Assembly: GCF_002356295.1 (NCBI RefSeq)
Contig: NZ_AP018042.1
Location: forward strand, 1,768,361 to 1,832,360
Length of the DNA: 64,000 nucleotides
From: Labilibaculum antarcticum
GTDB lineage: Bacteria; Bacteroidota; Bacteroidia; Bacteroidales; Marinifilaceae
Direction of reading: 5' to 3'
The notes under the pieces: model-generated
What the model saw: the letters and a program-made list of their open reading frames with translations, nothing else
Told to the model about the DNA's origin: nothing
Database searches by the model: none
Shown: positions 55,644 to 64,000 of the stretch, in pieces
How the letters are laid out: every line of letters starts with the position of its first letter
Numbering within the stretch: position 1 is the first letter of the stretch
Translations under genes and position numbers: made by a program

Positions 55644-56387
55644 ATGAGTCATTCTTGCTTCCTTTCTCAAATATCCATTCACGAAAGTTGGAATCCTTTT
55701 CTTTCTGATGAAATTATTTCTTTGATTAGTGATATTGAAAAATCAATTGACATTGAAAAATCCACGCCAACGTCAAATCTTACGCTACGCTTTTTAGAAA
55801 TGGATATAACTCAGATTCCGGTTGTGATTTTAGGTCAGGATCCTTATCCTCAAGAGGGAGTAGCTACCGGAAGAGCTTTTGAAGTGAATGGATTAAACTC
55901 CTGGCATGATAAGTTTCGGAATGTCTCGTTAAAAAATATTCTACGTTGCATTTACAAGGCTGAAACAAATAAAGAGCTAAAATATTCTGAAATTATGGGT
56001 CGCCTTAACGAAGGTGACCGCCTAGAAATGGATGAGGATTTTAAAATATTGCCCCCAAACCAACTTTTTAGATATTGGTCGGAACACGAAAATGTATTGC
56101 TTCTAAACACAGCCTTTACTTGCGAAATTGGTAAGCCAAACTCACACAGTAAACTATGGGCGCCATTCACTCAAAAACTACTTAAATATATTGCCACAGC
56201 AAAACCTGAAATAACTTGGTTTCTATGGGGTAACAATGCCCATCAAGTAGTTAAAGACATATCAATTTCAAACAAAATAGAAACCACACACCCAATGATT
56301 TGCTATCCGCGTGAAAATGACATTCTGTATGGTCAAATAAATCCATTTGAAAAAACCTGCAAACTCATTAACTGGACTGGTAAATAG
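55644..56387 (+). CDS. uracil-DNA glycosylase family protein
   Basis: 247 aa. The ATG at 55644 (MSHSCFLSQISIHESWNPFL) is chosen over a TTG ten codons upstream. The UNG-fold signature GQDPYPQ (water-activating Asp) is present. The second motif reads LLLNTAFTC and the Leu-loop region ETTHPMICY, so it is a diverged relative of family 1 enzymes rather than a standard Ung. It excises uracil from DNA in base-excision repair if active. It has its own upstream region; the genes on either side are unrelated. Confidence 0.8.
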   Translation: MSHSCFLSQISIHESWNPFLSDEIISLISDIEKSIDIEKSTPTSNLTLRFLEMDITQIPVVILGQDPYPQEGVATGRAFEVNGLNSWHDKFRNVSLKNILRCIYKAETNKELKYSEIMGRLNEGDRLEMDEDFKILPPNQLFRYWSEHENVLLLNTAFTCEIGKPNSHSKLWAPFTQKLLKYIATAKPEITWFLWGNNAHQVVKDISISNKIETTHPMICYPRENDILYGQINPFEKTCKLINWTGK

Positions 56388-56499
56388 ATCGATATAAGCA
56401 TAATTAAATTGGGTTAAAGACTGTTAAAAAATGTAACAAATTCAGCATTCACTCACAAAGAAAATTATCTTTACAATTAAAACAAGAAAATTAACCAAT

Positions 56500-57342
56500 T
56501 TGAAAACAAGTCTACTTACTATATTTCTCTCATTATTCTTTTTATTCGGAGCCTTTTCCCAAGAAGAACAACATGATGATAGCTTTATTGTCTCCGGAAA
56601 AATTATTAATTCCGAGAGCATGGAAGGCGTTTCTTTTGCCAACATCCACCTTTACCAAACCTATTGGGGAATTGTTTGCGATAGTGCTGGTTTTTTTCAC
56701 TTACGAGTACATCCCGATCAAAAATTACGAATATCTGCTTTAGGATTTCAAGAACAGATTGTGAATATTACCCCACCAAAAGTTGAGGAAGAAGAAATTT
56801 TCATGGAAATATTCATGGAAAAAAGCAGCATTCTTTTAGATGAGGTAAGCATCTACTCATTAGGAACCTGGAGTCAGTTTAAAGAAAAATTCATCAAAAC
56901 AGATTTACCTCCAGACGAAAACATTGCATCAACTTTTGATTTTGGGAACTTAAACCTAGCCCAGGCCGAAGCCAATTCTTTAAACAGACAAGGTTTTGGA
57001 TTCAATGTTCTTGATGGTATTAATGCAATAAGATCTATTGGTAAAAAAAGAAGAGATGGAAAAAGAATCGTACCAATGACTGATTGGCAACTTCGAATTC
57101 TTCAGAAAAAATACAACAAAGAGGTAGTTGGTGAATTAACTCATGAGTCAGGTTTTAGGTTAGAACTATTAATGGAGTACATCAATACAAATCAAAAATT
57201 CACTTATCAAACCAGTGAAATGTATATCGGAGTGAGAATTAAACAACTTTACAATGATTTTATACAGGAAAAGCCTGAGGATGTGAACAATTTAAGCTTT
57301 ATAGATTCCTTAGGAACGGTAAGGAACCATCTTCGCCCTTAA
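56500..57342 (+). CDS. carboxypeptidase-regulatory-like surface protein, paralog 1
   Basis: 280 aa from a TTG start that gives a proper signal peptide (MKTSLLTIFLSLFFLFGAFS). Residues 30-115 form a carboxypeptidase-regulatory-like (CarbopepD_reg) beta-sandwich: VSGKIINSESMEGVSFANIH, CDSAGFFHLRV, LRISALGFQ. A helical part of unknown family follows. The same fold begins TonB-dependent receptors, but no plug or barrel is present here, so it is a stand-alone periplasmic or surface protein. It is the first of three tandem paralogs, and a TATCTTTA box at 56466 may be its promoter. Confidence 0.8.
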   Translation: MKTSLLTIFLSLFFLFGAFSQEEQHDDSFIVSGKIINSESMEGVSFANIHLYQTYWGIVCDSAGFFHLRVHPDQKLRISALGFQEQIVNITPPKVEEEEIFMEIFMEKSSILLDEVSIYSLGTWSQFKEKFIKTDLPPDENIASTFDFGNLNLAQAEANSLNRQGFGFNVLDGINAIRSIGKKRRDGKRIVPMTDWQLRILQKKYNKEVVGELTHESGFRLELLMEYINTNQKFTYQTSEMYIGVRIKQLYNDFIQEKPEDVNNLSFIDSLGTVRNHLRP

Positions 57343-57364
57343 TACGATGAATTAAACTCTTCTC

Positions 57365-58225
57365 ATGAATTTAAAGAGGGTATTTTACATTTCATTAATT
57401 CTACTTCTGAGCTCCACCTATTACTCATTTTCTGAAGACTCCAAAATTGATTCAATAATAAGTATTTCAGGGCAAGTTCTTCATTCGAAAAGCTTGACTC
57501 CTATTTCTTTCGCAACCATTACAATTAAAAGAACGCGCAAAGGAGTCATTTGCGATAGCCTTGGTATTTTTCATTTGCAAATTCAACAGAACGACACGCT
57601 TCGAATAAGTGCTTTAGGGTACAAACCAAAAGAATGGATGTTGCCTGCTAAAAACAATAGTAACAATCCAATTTTCACAATCAAACTAGACAAAATATCC
57701 TACCTACTTAAAGAAGTTACAGTTTCTTCTTGGAAAAACTGGACCGATTTTAAAGAGGAGTTTATTCGCACAAAAGCCCCTAAAGAAGATGAGCTTGAAA
57801 TAAACTTGAAAATGTCAGAGGTGGATATGAAAAATATTAAAGATGCAATTGCAGTTAATAATAATCAAAGCTTTGATTTTGCTGGGGCTTTAATTTATTA
57901 TGGCATTAAACTATTCGAAAAAAAGAAAATTCCGGAAGTTGTATTTTCCAAAGAAATTCAAGAGTTACATGATCAGATTTTAGCTGAAAAATACAACAAT
58001 GAAATAATAAAACAGCGAACAAACCAAGAGGGCGATGAACTTGAAAAATTAAGAGCGTTTATCAACAGAAATACTAACTTTACTTATGAAACAAACGAAA
58101 TTACAATACAGACTAAAGTAGTAGAGCTTTACGAGAAATATAAAAACAGCATTGACAGTACCAACTTTTATCAATTTAGAATAGATACCCTCAGAAAAAT
58201 CCCTAATCATTTAAAGCCATTCTAA
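57365..58225 (+). CDS. carboxypeptidase-regulatory-like surface protein, paralog 2
   Basis: 286 aa with a signal peptide (MNLKRVFYISLILLLSSTYY). The CarbopepD_reg-like module (SGQVLHSKSLTPISFATITI then CDSLGIFHLQIQ) is nearly the same as in paralog 3, including the odd TIKRTRKG loop. The C-terminal half (TNQEGDELEKLRAFINRNTN) is shared in outline with paralog 1. It follows paralog 1 by 22 bases and clearly belongs to the same operon. Function unknown. Confidence 0.8.
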   Translation: MNLKRVFYISLILLLSSTYYSFSEDSKIDSIISISGQVLHSKSLTPISFATITIKRTRKGVICDSLGIFHLQIQQNDTLRISALGYKPKEWMLPAKNNSNNPIFTIKLDKISYLLKEVTVSSWKNWTDFKEEFIRTKAPKEDELEINLKMSEVDMKNIKDAIAVNNNQSFDFAGALIYYGIKLFEKKKIPEVVFSKEIQELHDQILAEKYNNEIIKQRTNQEGDELEKLRAFINRNTNFTYETNEITIQTKVVELYEKYKNSIDSTNFYQFRIDTLRKIPNHLKPF

Positions 58226-58246
58226 TTATTTCCTGATTTGTAAAAT

Positions 58247-59068
58247 ATGAAAGCCTTCATAGTCTCAATATTATTTCTTCTTGCTCTCAATACCGCACAA
58301 TCTAGTAATATTGAGACAGATTCCATCATCAGCATTTCAGGGCAAGTTCTTCATTCGGAAAGTCTGACACCTATCCCTTTGGCAACCATAACAATTAAAA
58401 GAACACGTAAAGGAATTATTTGCGACAGCCTTGGTATTTTTCACCTACAAATTAAGCAATACGATATTCTTCGAATAAGTGCATTGGGTTACAAAAATAT
58501 TGATTGGGAAGTTCCTTTCGTTTTTAACCCTGATTCGCCACCCTTCTTTCAAATTAAATTGGAAGACATCTCGTACCTATTGGATGAAGTAGATATTTAC
58601 GCATTGGGAACCTGGGATGAGTTTAAGGAAGATTTTATTAAATCGGAATTGATAGAAAAAAATCCAATCAATAAAAGCATTACCAAACAATTAGCTCCCT
58701 ACAATACAAAGAAACCAAATATTGTACCTCCGCAATATCGTGCTAACCGAGAGGGGAAAATGGGGGTTTTAAGTGCAATTTTTGCACCTACCGATTTTTT
58801 GTACAGCAAATTGAGTAAATCCGAAAAATCGAAAAGGAAAATATCCAAAATAATACGAAACGAGAGCAAAGCAAAAAAGATAAGTTCGAAATTCAATGCT
58901 GACATTATTGCTGATGCAACAGGTTTAGAAGGTGATGAATTGGTGAAATTTATGGAATATGCTGGCTCTCATATTAAAGTGACACCTAATTCTTCTGAAT
59001 ATTTCGTTATGAAACAAATCCTGTTTTGGTTCAATAAATATAAGGAAGAATCTATAACAGAGGAGTAA
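58247..59068 (+). CDS. carboxypeptidase-regulatory-like surface protein, paralog 3
   Basis: 273 aa with a signal peptide (MKAFIVSILFLLALNTAQSS). The CarbopepD_reg-like module (about 26-110) is almost identical to that of paralog 2 (SGQVLHSESLTPIPLATITI, RTRKGIICDSLGIFHLQI). The C-terminal half is different and basic (SEKSKRKISKIIRNESKAKK). This suggests the N-terminal module was copied or kept while the C-terminus diverged. Its last 17 bases overlap the stop of cls on the other strand. Confidence 0.8.
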   Translation: MKAFIVSILFLLALNTAQSSNIETDSIISISGQVLHSESLTPIPLATITIKRTRKGIICDSLGIFHLQIKQYDILRISALGYKNIDWEVPFVFNPDSPPFFQIKLEDISYLLDEVDIYALGTWDEFKEDFIKSELIEKNPINKSITKQLAPYNTKKPNIVPPQYRANREGKMGVLSAIFAPTDFLYSKLSKSEKSKRKISKIIRNESKAKKISSKFNADIIADATGLEGDELVKFMEYAGSHIKVTPNSSEYFVMKQILFWFNKYKEESITEE

Positions 59069-60524
59069 ATATTCGAGCCATTGACTCTTTTGCTCTTTGC
59101 CTTTTGGATCGATTTTGCCATTCGTGCAAATGCAATTCTTCGCTATCCTCCAAATCAGTCAAAAAGCGGGTTCGCAGCTCTAAAGTAGTTTGCTCATCGT
59201 AAATAAGTGCATTCACTTCAAAATTTTGTTCAAAACTCCGCACATCCATATTCGCTGTACCTACAGTTGCCATTATTCCATCTACCATCATTATTTTACT
59301 GTGATTAAATCCTCCTTTGTAAAAAAAGATACGCACACTAGCTTCCAATAATTCTTCGATGTAAGATAGTGTTCCCCAATAGGTCATGAATGAATCTGAC
59401 TTTTGAGGAAGTAACACGCGAACATCAACACCACTCATTGCAGAAGTTTTTAGCGCCATCAAAATACTGCCATTCGGCATAAAATAGGGTGAAGAAATAT
59501 ACACATTCCCCCTTGCCGAAGTAATGGCTGAGAAATACGCCTGCATGATACTCGCCCAATCGGAATCTGCCCCGGAAGCGGTTATCTGCAACAAACATTT
59601 TTCCTTCACTTTCTTGTAAGGAAGATATTTTTCGTTGAGCAAAACTTCCTGGCGAACAAAATACCAATCGATTAAGAAGACAATTTGCAAACTGGAAGCA
59701 GCTTCACCCACAATTTTTAGGTGAGTATCCCGCCAAGAACCTATTTCGGGCATTCCATGTAGGTATCGATCTGCAAAATTCAACCCGCCAACAAAAGCTG
59801 TTTTACCATCTATCACTATAATTTTCCGGTGGTTTCGATAATTCACCCGGCTGGTTAGAATGGGAAACCGAACGGGTAAAAAAGCATAAATTTGAGCACC
59901 TGATTCCTTCAACACCTCAATAAATTCCTTGCTCAATTTCCAACTCCCAACATCATCGTAAATTACACGAACCTCAACACCTTCTCTGGCTTTTTGTGTC
60001 AATATCTCAAGCAATTCTGATGCTAACTCTCCATCTTCAATAATGTAATACTCCAAATGAATGTGATCTTGTGCTTTCCGAAGAGCCTTAAAAATAGAAG
60101 GGAATGTCTCTTTTCCATCGTTTAAAATTTTCACTCGATTGTAACCGGTAAGCAAGGCCTTTGAATTGTTCAAAAGCAAAGTCATCAAATTCTTTTTTTC
60201 GTGAATTCGTTCATCCTTCAACCACCGGCTTTTATCCAAATCGAGCTTTTGATCCTGACTCATTACCTGCAACCACTTCATATCGCCCAACTCTTTCATG
60301 CTGAACATTTTTCGTTTTCGAAAACTTTGACCGAAAACCAAATATGAAATCAAACCAAAAACAGGTAGAGAGACTAAAACGAGAATCCAGGAAATGGTTT
60401 TTAAAGGACTGCGATTTTCGAGTATTACAATTATTACCGTAGAGATAATGGTGATGACATATAAAACCGCCAACACTTGAAAAAAATGCAACCAAAATTC
60501 CGACCAATTAATTATTAACAGCAT
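59052..60524 (-). CDS. cls: cardiolipin synthase (phospholipase D superfamily)
   Basis: 490 aa. Two N-terminal membrane helices (about 8-28 and 38-60) precede two HKD motifs: NHRKIIVIDGKTAFVGG (about 240) and NHSKIMMVDGIMATVGTAN (about 418). This matches ClsA-type enzymes, which join two phosphatidylglycerols into cardiolipin at the inner membrane. A -PxFG- turn in the linker (SLPVFGLISYLVFG) is also family-typical. Single gene, overlapping the end of paralog 3. Confidence 0.93.
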   Translation of the reverse strand: MLLIINWSEFWLHFFQVLAVLYVITIISTVIIVILENRSPLKTISWILVLVSLPVFGLISYLVFGQSFRKRKMFSMKELGDMKWLQVMSQDQKLDLDKSRWLKDERIHEKKNLMTLLLNNSKALLTGYNRVKILNDGKETFPSIFKALRKAQDHIHLEYYIIEDGELASELLEILTQKAREGVEVRVIYDDVGSWKLSKEFIEVLKESGAQIYAFLPVRFPILTSRVNYRNHRKIIVIDGKTAFVGGLNFADRYLHGMPEIGSWRDTHLKIVGEAASSLQIVFLIDWYFVRQEVLLNEKYLPYKKVKEKCLLQITASGADSDWASIMQAYFSAITSARGNVYISSPYFMPNGSILMALKTSAMSGVDVRVLLPQKSDSFMTYWGTLSYIEELLEASVRIFFYKGGFNHSKIMMVDGIMATVGTANMDVRSFEQNFEVNALIYDEQTTLELRTRFLTDLEDSEELHLHEWQNRSKRQRAKESMARIFTPLL

Positions 60525-60549
60525 ATATCCGACTACTTCAGAAGATTTG

Positions 60550-60557
60550 TATCTTTG
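60550..60557 (+). promoter_or_regulatory. Bacteroidota -7 promoter box of prmC
   Basis: TATCTTTG matches TAnnTTTG; it lies 130 bases before the prmC ATG and just beyond the divergent cls start. Confidence 0.5.
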
Positions 60558-60687
60558 TTATTTTAATAGCTATGAGATATTAGATGTGAGTAACGAGACA
60601 ATGATTTACTGTTTTAAAGTAAGCATTTACTAATTTTCAAATCCTCTATATTTATTAGATTCAAGTTAGAACATATTCTTAATTCAC

Positions 60688-61551
60688 ATGACTCCTGCAA
60701 ACACAATACAATCTACGATAAATTACATAAAAAAAGAACTAGCTGAGCTATATCATGCAAGAGAAACAGAAAGTATGGCATACATTCTTCTTGAGTACGT
60801 TCTGAACTATTCAAAAAATCAAATTCAGCTGAATAGAACTGAAAACATAGGCGAAGATCATTTTAAACAAATTGATACTTATACACAGGAACTTAAAACC
60901 AGCAAGCCAATACAGTACATTTTAGGCGAAACGGAATTTTACGATCTTACTTTTAAGGTGAACGAACATACTTTAATTCCTCGTCAGGAAACAGAGGAAC
61001 TGGTTCATGCCATTATCAAAGAAAACCAACAAAAAGCTTTGCACATTTTGGATATTGGAACCGGCAGTGGTTGCATTCCAATTTCTCTTGCGAAAAATAT
61101 ACAAAATGCTCACGTTTCCTCAGCTGACATTTCTGCTGAAGCAATTGAAAAAGCAAAAGAAAACGCTTTGCTTAATCAAGTTGATATTAATTTCTTTCAT
61201 CGCGACATTCTGAACTGGAAGAAATTTGATTGGGATAATTTTGATATTATTGTGAGCAACCCACCCTACGTAACCGAAGCTGAAAAATGCAAAATGGATA
61301 AAAACGTTTTGGATCATGAACCACACACAGCATTATTTGTATCAGATCACGATCCACTTATTTTTTACAGAACCATTGCCGAGTTTGCTCTGCAATATTT
61401 GAAAAAAGAGGGGAAGCTTTATTTTGAAATCAACGAAAGTTTAGGACGTGAAATGGTAGAGCTTTTGGAGCAAAAAGGATTTGCAAAAATTCGCCTTTTA
61501 CAAGATATTAATGGGAAAAATAGAATGGTATCAGCAATAAAATCGCATTAA
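60688..61551 (+). CDS. prmC: release factor glutamine methyltransferase
   Basis: 287 aa. The N-terminal helical domain is followed by the SAM methyltransferase fold: motif I LDIGTGSGCIPISLA (about 119-133) and the NPPYV active-site motif (about 190) that holds the Gln substrate of RF1/RF2. It methylates the GGQ loop of release factors. Its stop overlaps the recX start by one base. Confidence 0.94.
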   Translation: MTPANTIQSTINYIKKELAELYHARETESMAYILLEYVLNYSKNQIQLNRTENIGEDHFKQIDTYTQELKTSKPIQYILGETEFYDLTFKVNEHTLIPRQETEELVHAIIKENQQKALHILDIGTGSGCIPISLAKNIQNAHVSSADISAEAIEKAKENALLNQVDINFFHRDILNWKKFDWDNFDIIVSNPPYVTEAEKCKMDKNVLDHEPHTALFVSDHDPLIFYRTIAEFALQYLKKEGKLYFEINESLGREMVELLEQKGFAKIRLLQDINGKNRMVSAIKSH

Positions 61552-62042
61552 TGGAATACGAAAAGAAAAAAAGAGAGGTGAGCGCTGAGTCTGCTTTATC
61601 GAAAGCCATGTTTATTTGCAGCAGAATGGAGAAATGTTGTTTCGATATTCGCAAAAAACTTCGCGACTGGGAAATTTCTTCCGATGATCAGGATCAAATT
61701 ATTCAAACATTGATTGATGAGAAATTTATTAATGAGGAACGATATACAAATTTTTACGTCCGCGATAAATTCCGTTTTAACCGATGGGGACGAATAAAAA
61801 TCACTCATCACTTAAAGCAAAAGCAAATTCCCGAATATCTTATTTCCGATGCCATTGAACAATTAGATGAAGTTGAGTATTCTAATATGCTATCAGATTT
61901 ATTAACCAGTAAAATAAAAACTATTCGAGAGGAAGATCCTTATCAGCTTAAAGCCAAATTATACCGATTTGCACAAGGGAGAGGTTTCGAATCGCAACTG
62001 TCACTTCAGATAATAGATAAATTAATTTCAGCAATGGACTAA
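61551..62042 (+). CDS. recX: regulatory protein RecX
   Basis: 163 aa, with the three-repeat helical RecX fold (CSRMEKCCFDIRKKLRDWEI, then DEKFINEERYTNFYVRDKFR, then KAKLYRFAQGRGFE). It inhibits RecA filaments. It shares one base with the prmC stop, so the two are co-translated; recA itself is not in the window. It is read before the LPP20-type genes, with 76 bases between. Confidence 0.9.
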   Translation: MEYEKKKREVSAESALSKAMFICSRMEKCCFDIRKKLRDWEISSDDQDQIIQTLIDEKFINEERYTNFYVRDKFRFNRWGRIKITHHLKQKQIPEYLISDAIEQLDEVEYSNMLSDLLTSKIKTIREEDPYQLKAKLYRFAQGRGFESQLSLQIIDKLISAMD

Positions 62043-62118
62043 ATTTTTATTTTCCTTTGGCATCCTTATTGTTAACAAATCTTTATCTTTAAAAATCAAA
62101 GAAAACTAAATCATAAAA

Positions 62119-63528
62119 ATGATTCAACCTTTACGCAATTTACTACACCTTTCTTTTATACTTGTATTTATGGTGAGCTGTTCGCCAAATACTGCATCGG
62201 CCAAACGAAGACCACCGCAATGGGTTAAAGAACGTCCTGTTTCATCGGAATATTACATTGGTATCGCTGTGGTGAAAAAAGATGCCAACGAAACAAGTTA
62301 TATGCAATTGGCAAAGAATCAGGCTTTACAGGATTTATCTTCTGAAATTTCTATTTCCATTTCATCGAATTCGGTTTTGCATCAATTCGAAAACAACACC
62401 AGTTTTAAGGAAGAATTTGAAGCTGATATTCGAACATCGCTAGCACAAGATTTGGAAGGATACGAAATGGTATCATCCTGGGACAATAAAAAAGAAGGAG
62501 AATATTGGGTTTACTACCGATTGTCAAAAAATCAGTATGCTCTTCTGAAAAGAATAAAATTAAACAAAGCAAAAAAGCTGTCGCAAAGCTATTTTGAAGA
62601 GGGAAAACAATACGAGAACCAACTCGACCTTTTTCAGGCATTAAATTACTATGCAAAATCACTGGATGCCATTAAAAATTATTTGGATGAAGATCTTTCC
62701 GTAATGACCCTGGATGGAACTATCAATTTAGGAACAGATATTTACAATTCCATTCAAAATATTTTTAACCGAACCGAATTAACTCCCGAGAAAAAAGCCA
62801 TTCAAATTCAAATCTCAACTTCTCAAAAAGAACCAATCCGAGTAAAAGCAGTTTGGCGGGCTGATGAAGGAGAAAAAACAATTTCTCAATTACCACTACA
62901 TATTGATTTCACAAAAGGAGAAGGCATTTTGAATCGTAAGGTTTCTACGGATCAATTTGGTTATGCTACGTCACAATTGTCAAAAGTAACCTCAAAACAA
63001 AAGCTTCAAGAAATTACCGTTTCTCTTGATCTTTCATCAATTTTGGATGATAACAACGAAAATTACGAACTGAACAAACTTTTCTTCACTCCCGAATCGG
63101 CACCGAAAAGTAAAATATTATTAAATGTAGAACGATTAAAGGCCTACATGAATTTTAGTGAAAAAATATTTGGAGAAGATTCTAAACGAGGAATTTTGGA
63201 GAACAATTTAAAGAAAGAATTATCTGAAAATTTCTTCTCATTTACAAACGATAAAGATCAGGCTAAAGTTATTCTTGATATCAATACCAATGTAACAAAA
63301 GGTGAAATTAAGGAAGGTCGCAACTACACGGTTTATATTGTGTATCTGGATTGTTTTTTCTCGCTAACTGATGTTAAAACTGGCATGGAGATTTTCAATG
63401 ATGCCATATACGAGGTGAAAGGCATGAAACCAATCAGTTACGATTACGCTGTGAGAGAGGCTTACGATCAGGCCGTATCTGAAATAAATAACACAATCGT
63501 TCCTAAATTGAATCAACTTGATTTATAA
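62119..63528 (+). CDS. LPP20-family lipoprotein
   Basis: 469 aa. A lipoprotein signal with lipobox FMVSC (Cys about 21) is followed by the LPP20-like domain: PQWVKERPVSSEYYIGIAVV and the NQALQDLSSEISISISSNSV helix (about 72-91). This compares with the N-terminal part of many Bacteroidota surface lipoproteins. The remaining 300 residues are beta-rich and unassigned. It probably sits in the outer membrane. A related gene follows directly. Confidence 0.85.
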   Translation: MIQPLRNLLHLSFILVFMVSCSPNTASAKRRPPQWVKERPVSSEYYIGIAVVKKDANETSYMQLAKNQALQDLSSEISISISSNSVLHQFENNTSFKEEFEADIRTSLAQDLEGYEMVSSWDNKKEGEYWVYYRLSKNQYALLKRIKLNKAKKLSQSYFEEGKQYENQLDLFQALNYYAKSLDAIKNYLDEDLSVMTLDGTINLGTDIYNSIQNIFNRTELTPEKKAIQIQISTSQKEPIRVKAVWRADEGEKTISQLPLHIDFTKGEGILNRKVSTDQFGYATSQLSKVTSKQKLQEITVSLDLSSILDDNNENYELNKLFFTPESAPKSKILLNVERLKAYMNFSEKIFGEDSKRGILENNLKKELSENFFSFTNDKDQAKVILDINTNVTKGEIKEGRNYTVYIVYLDCFFSLTDVKTGMEIFNDAIYEVKGMKPISYDYAVREAYDQAVSEINNTIVPKLNQLDL

Positions 63529-63573
63529 AATCATCATATTCCAAAACAAAAAATAACGATAATTTATACACAC

Positions 63574-64000
63574 ATGAAAACAAGAAAATTACATCAAAGC
63601 TTATTCCTTGGATTAGGAATGTTATTAGTTGCAGGAATGAGTTCTTGCGGATCGGCTGAAAAAGCGGTTACGACAAAAGCACAAGGCGAAGAATTAATTG
63701 AAGTTTACTGCACTGGTCCTGATTACCAAAGTGACAAAAACTACTTTAGAGCTTCAGCTATTGGCGAAAGCTTAGACCAAATGGTTTCTAAAAAGAAAGC
63801 CGGAACCAATGCTCGTGCCGAATTGGCTACTCTAATTCAGTCTACAATTAAAGGAACCATCGACAACTACGTGAATTCAACTGAATTAAATAATGTTGAA
63901 CAAGTTGAAGAACGTTTTGAAGGTTTAACCCGTGAGGTGATTAACCAACAATTGAACAACATCAAAGTAATTTGCGAAAAGCAAACCAGAACTGGTGAAA
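63574..64000 (+). CDS. LPP20-like lipoprotein, partial
   Basis: Start ATG at 63574; 142 residues are readable before the window ends. The lipoprotein signal MKTRKLHQSLFLGLGMLLVA continues to a SSC lipobox (Cys 25). The following region (FRASAIGESLDQMVSKKKAG, then NARAELATLIQ) resembles the LPP20 helix of the gene before it, so the two are probably diverged paralogs in one operon, 45 bases apart. Only the N-terminal part is visible, so the assignment is less sure. Confidence 0.75.
   Translation, partial: MKTRKLHQSLFLGLGMLLVAGMSSCGSAEKAVTTKAQGEELIEVYCTGPDYQSDKNYFRASAIGESLDQMVSKKKAGTNARAELATLIQSTIKGTIDNYVNSTELNNVEQVEERFEGLTREVINQQLNNIKVICEKQTRTGE

Overview
The window is low-GC DNA from a member of the Bacteroidota. 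The evidence is the gene content: a four-subunit pyruvate-type ferredoxin oxidoreductase, S16 with a long Ala/Lys/Glu tail, GIN-domain (DUF2807) and carboxypeptidase-regulatory-like surface proteins, YifB, DUF58 and LPP20 proteins. Several upstream regions also carry TAnnTTTG promoter boxes, and Shine-Dalgarno sites are mostly absent. A marine, anaerobic or facultative Marinilabiliales-like organism would fit, but the order cannot be fixed from sequence alone. No rRNA, tRNA or CRISPR locus is visible.

Layout. 1-3417: porG-porD-porA-porB operon (minus, porB cut by the window edge) divergent from an Lrp/AsnC regulator, with AT-rich dyad symmetry between them. 3.4-5.7 kb: a dense cluster of paired-hairpin repeats surrounding a small Y1 (IS200-like) transposase, resembling a REP/RAYT unit. 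5.9-11.2 kb: a five-gene envelope export operon (LolA-like carrier, two FtsX-type permeases, ATPase, outer-membrane barrel). 11.2-12.8 kb: a broken SnoaL-like gene, an acetyltransferase and a second repeat cluster. 12.8-27.7 kb: an NtrB/NtrC-like two-component system divergent from a MacA-like adaptor, an ATPase and four tandem MacB/FtsX permeases. A well-matched sigma-54 promoter precedes the adaptor, so the regulator probably switches this exporter on. The permeases share a nearly identical 3' tail, and an orphan copy of that tail lies directly after the ATPase gene.

28-37 kb: an acetyltransferase and inorganic pyrophosphatase (ppa), then an accessory, repeat-rich stretch. It holds a nine-unit array of about 150-158 bp made of GTAGGG-footed palindromes, several unknown genes, and a pair of genes sharing a Cys/His-rich module. 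yifB and gmhA follow. 38-50.5 kb is mostly housekeeping: a voltage-gated-type potassium channel, mutL, two tandem rhomboid proteases, an exo/endonuclease/phosphatase-fold protein, a MORN-type lipoprotein, DUF58, trxA and dnaE. 50.6-64 kb: rpsP-rimM, a thioesterase, a DUF2807 protein, a Sua5-type enzyme, dapD, a uracil-DNA glycosylase, three tandem carboxypeptidase-regulatory-like paralogs, cardiolipin synthase, prmC-recX and two LPP20-type lipoprotein genes, the last cut by the window edge.

The most unusual signals are: (1) a GTAG-footed palindromic element that supplies the TAG stop codon of three unrelated genes; (2) the transposase nested in its probable REP-like repeats; (3) the permease array with a homogenised tail; (4) the regular palindrome array; (5) the two-gene locus with the shared Cys/His module; (6) two copies of a candidate structured RNA, each upstream of a promoter.
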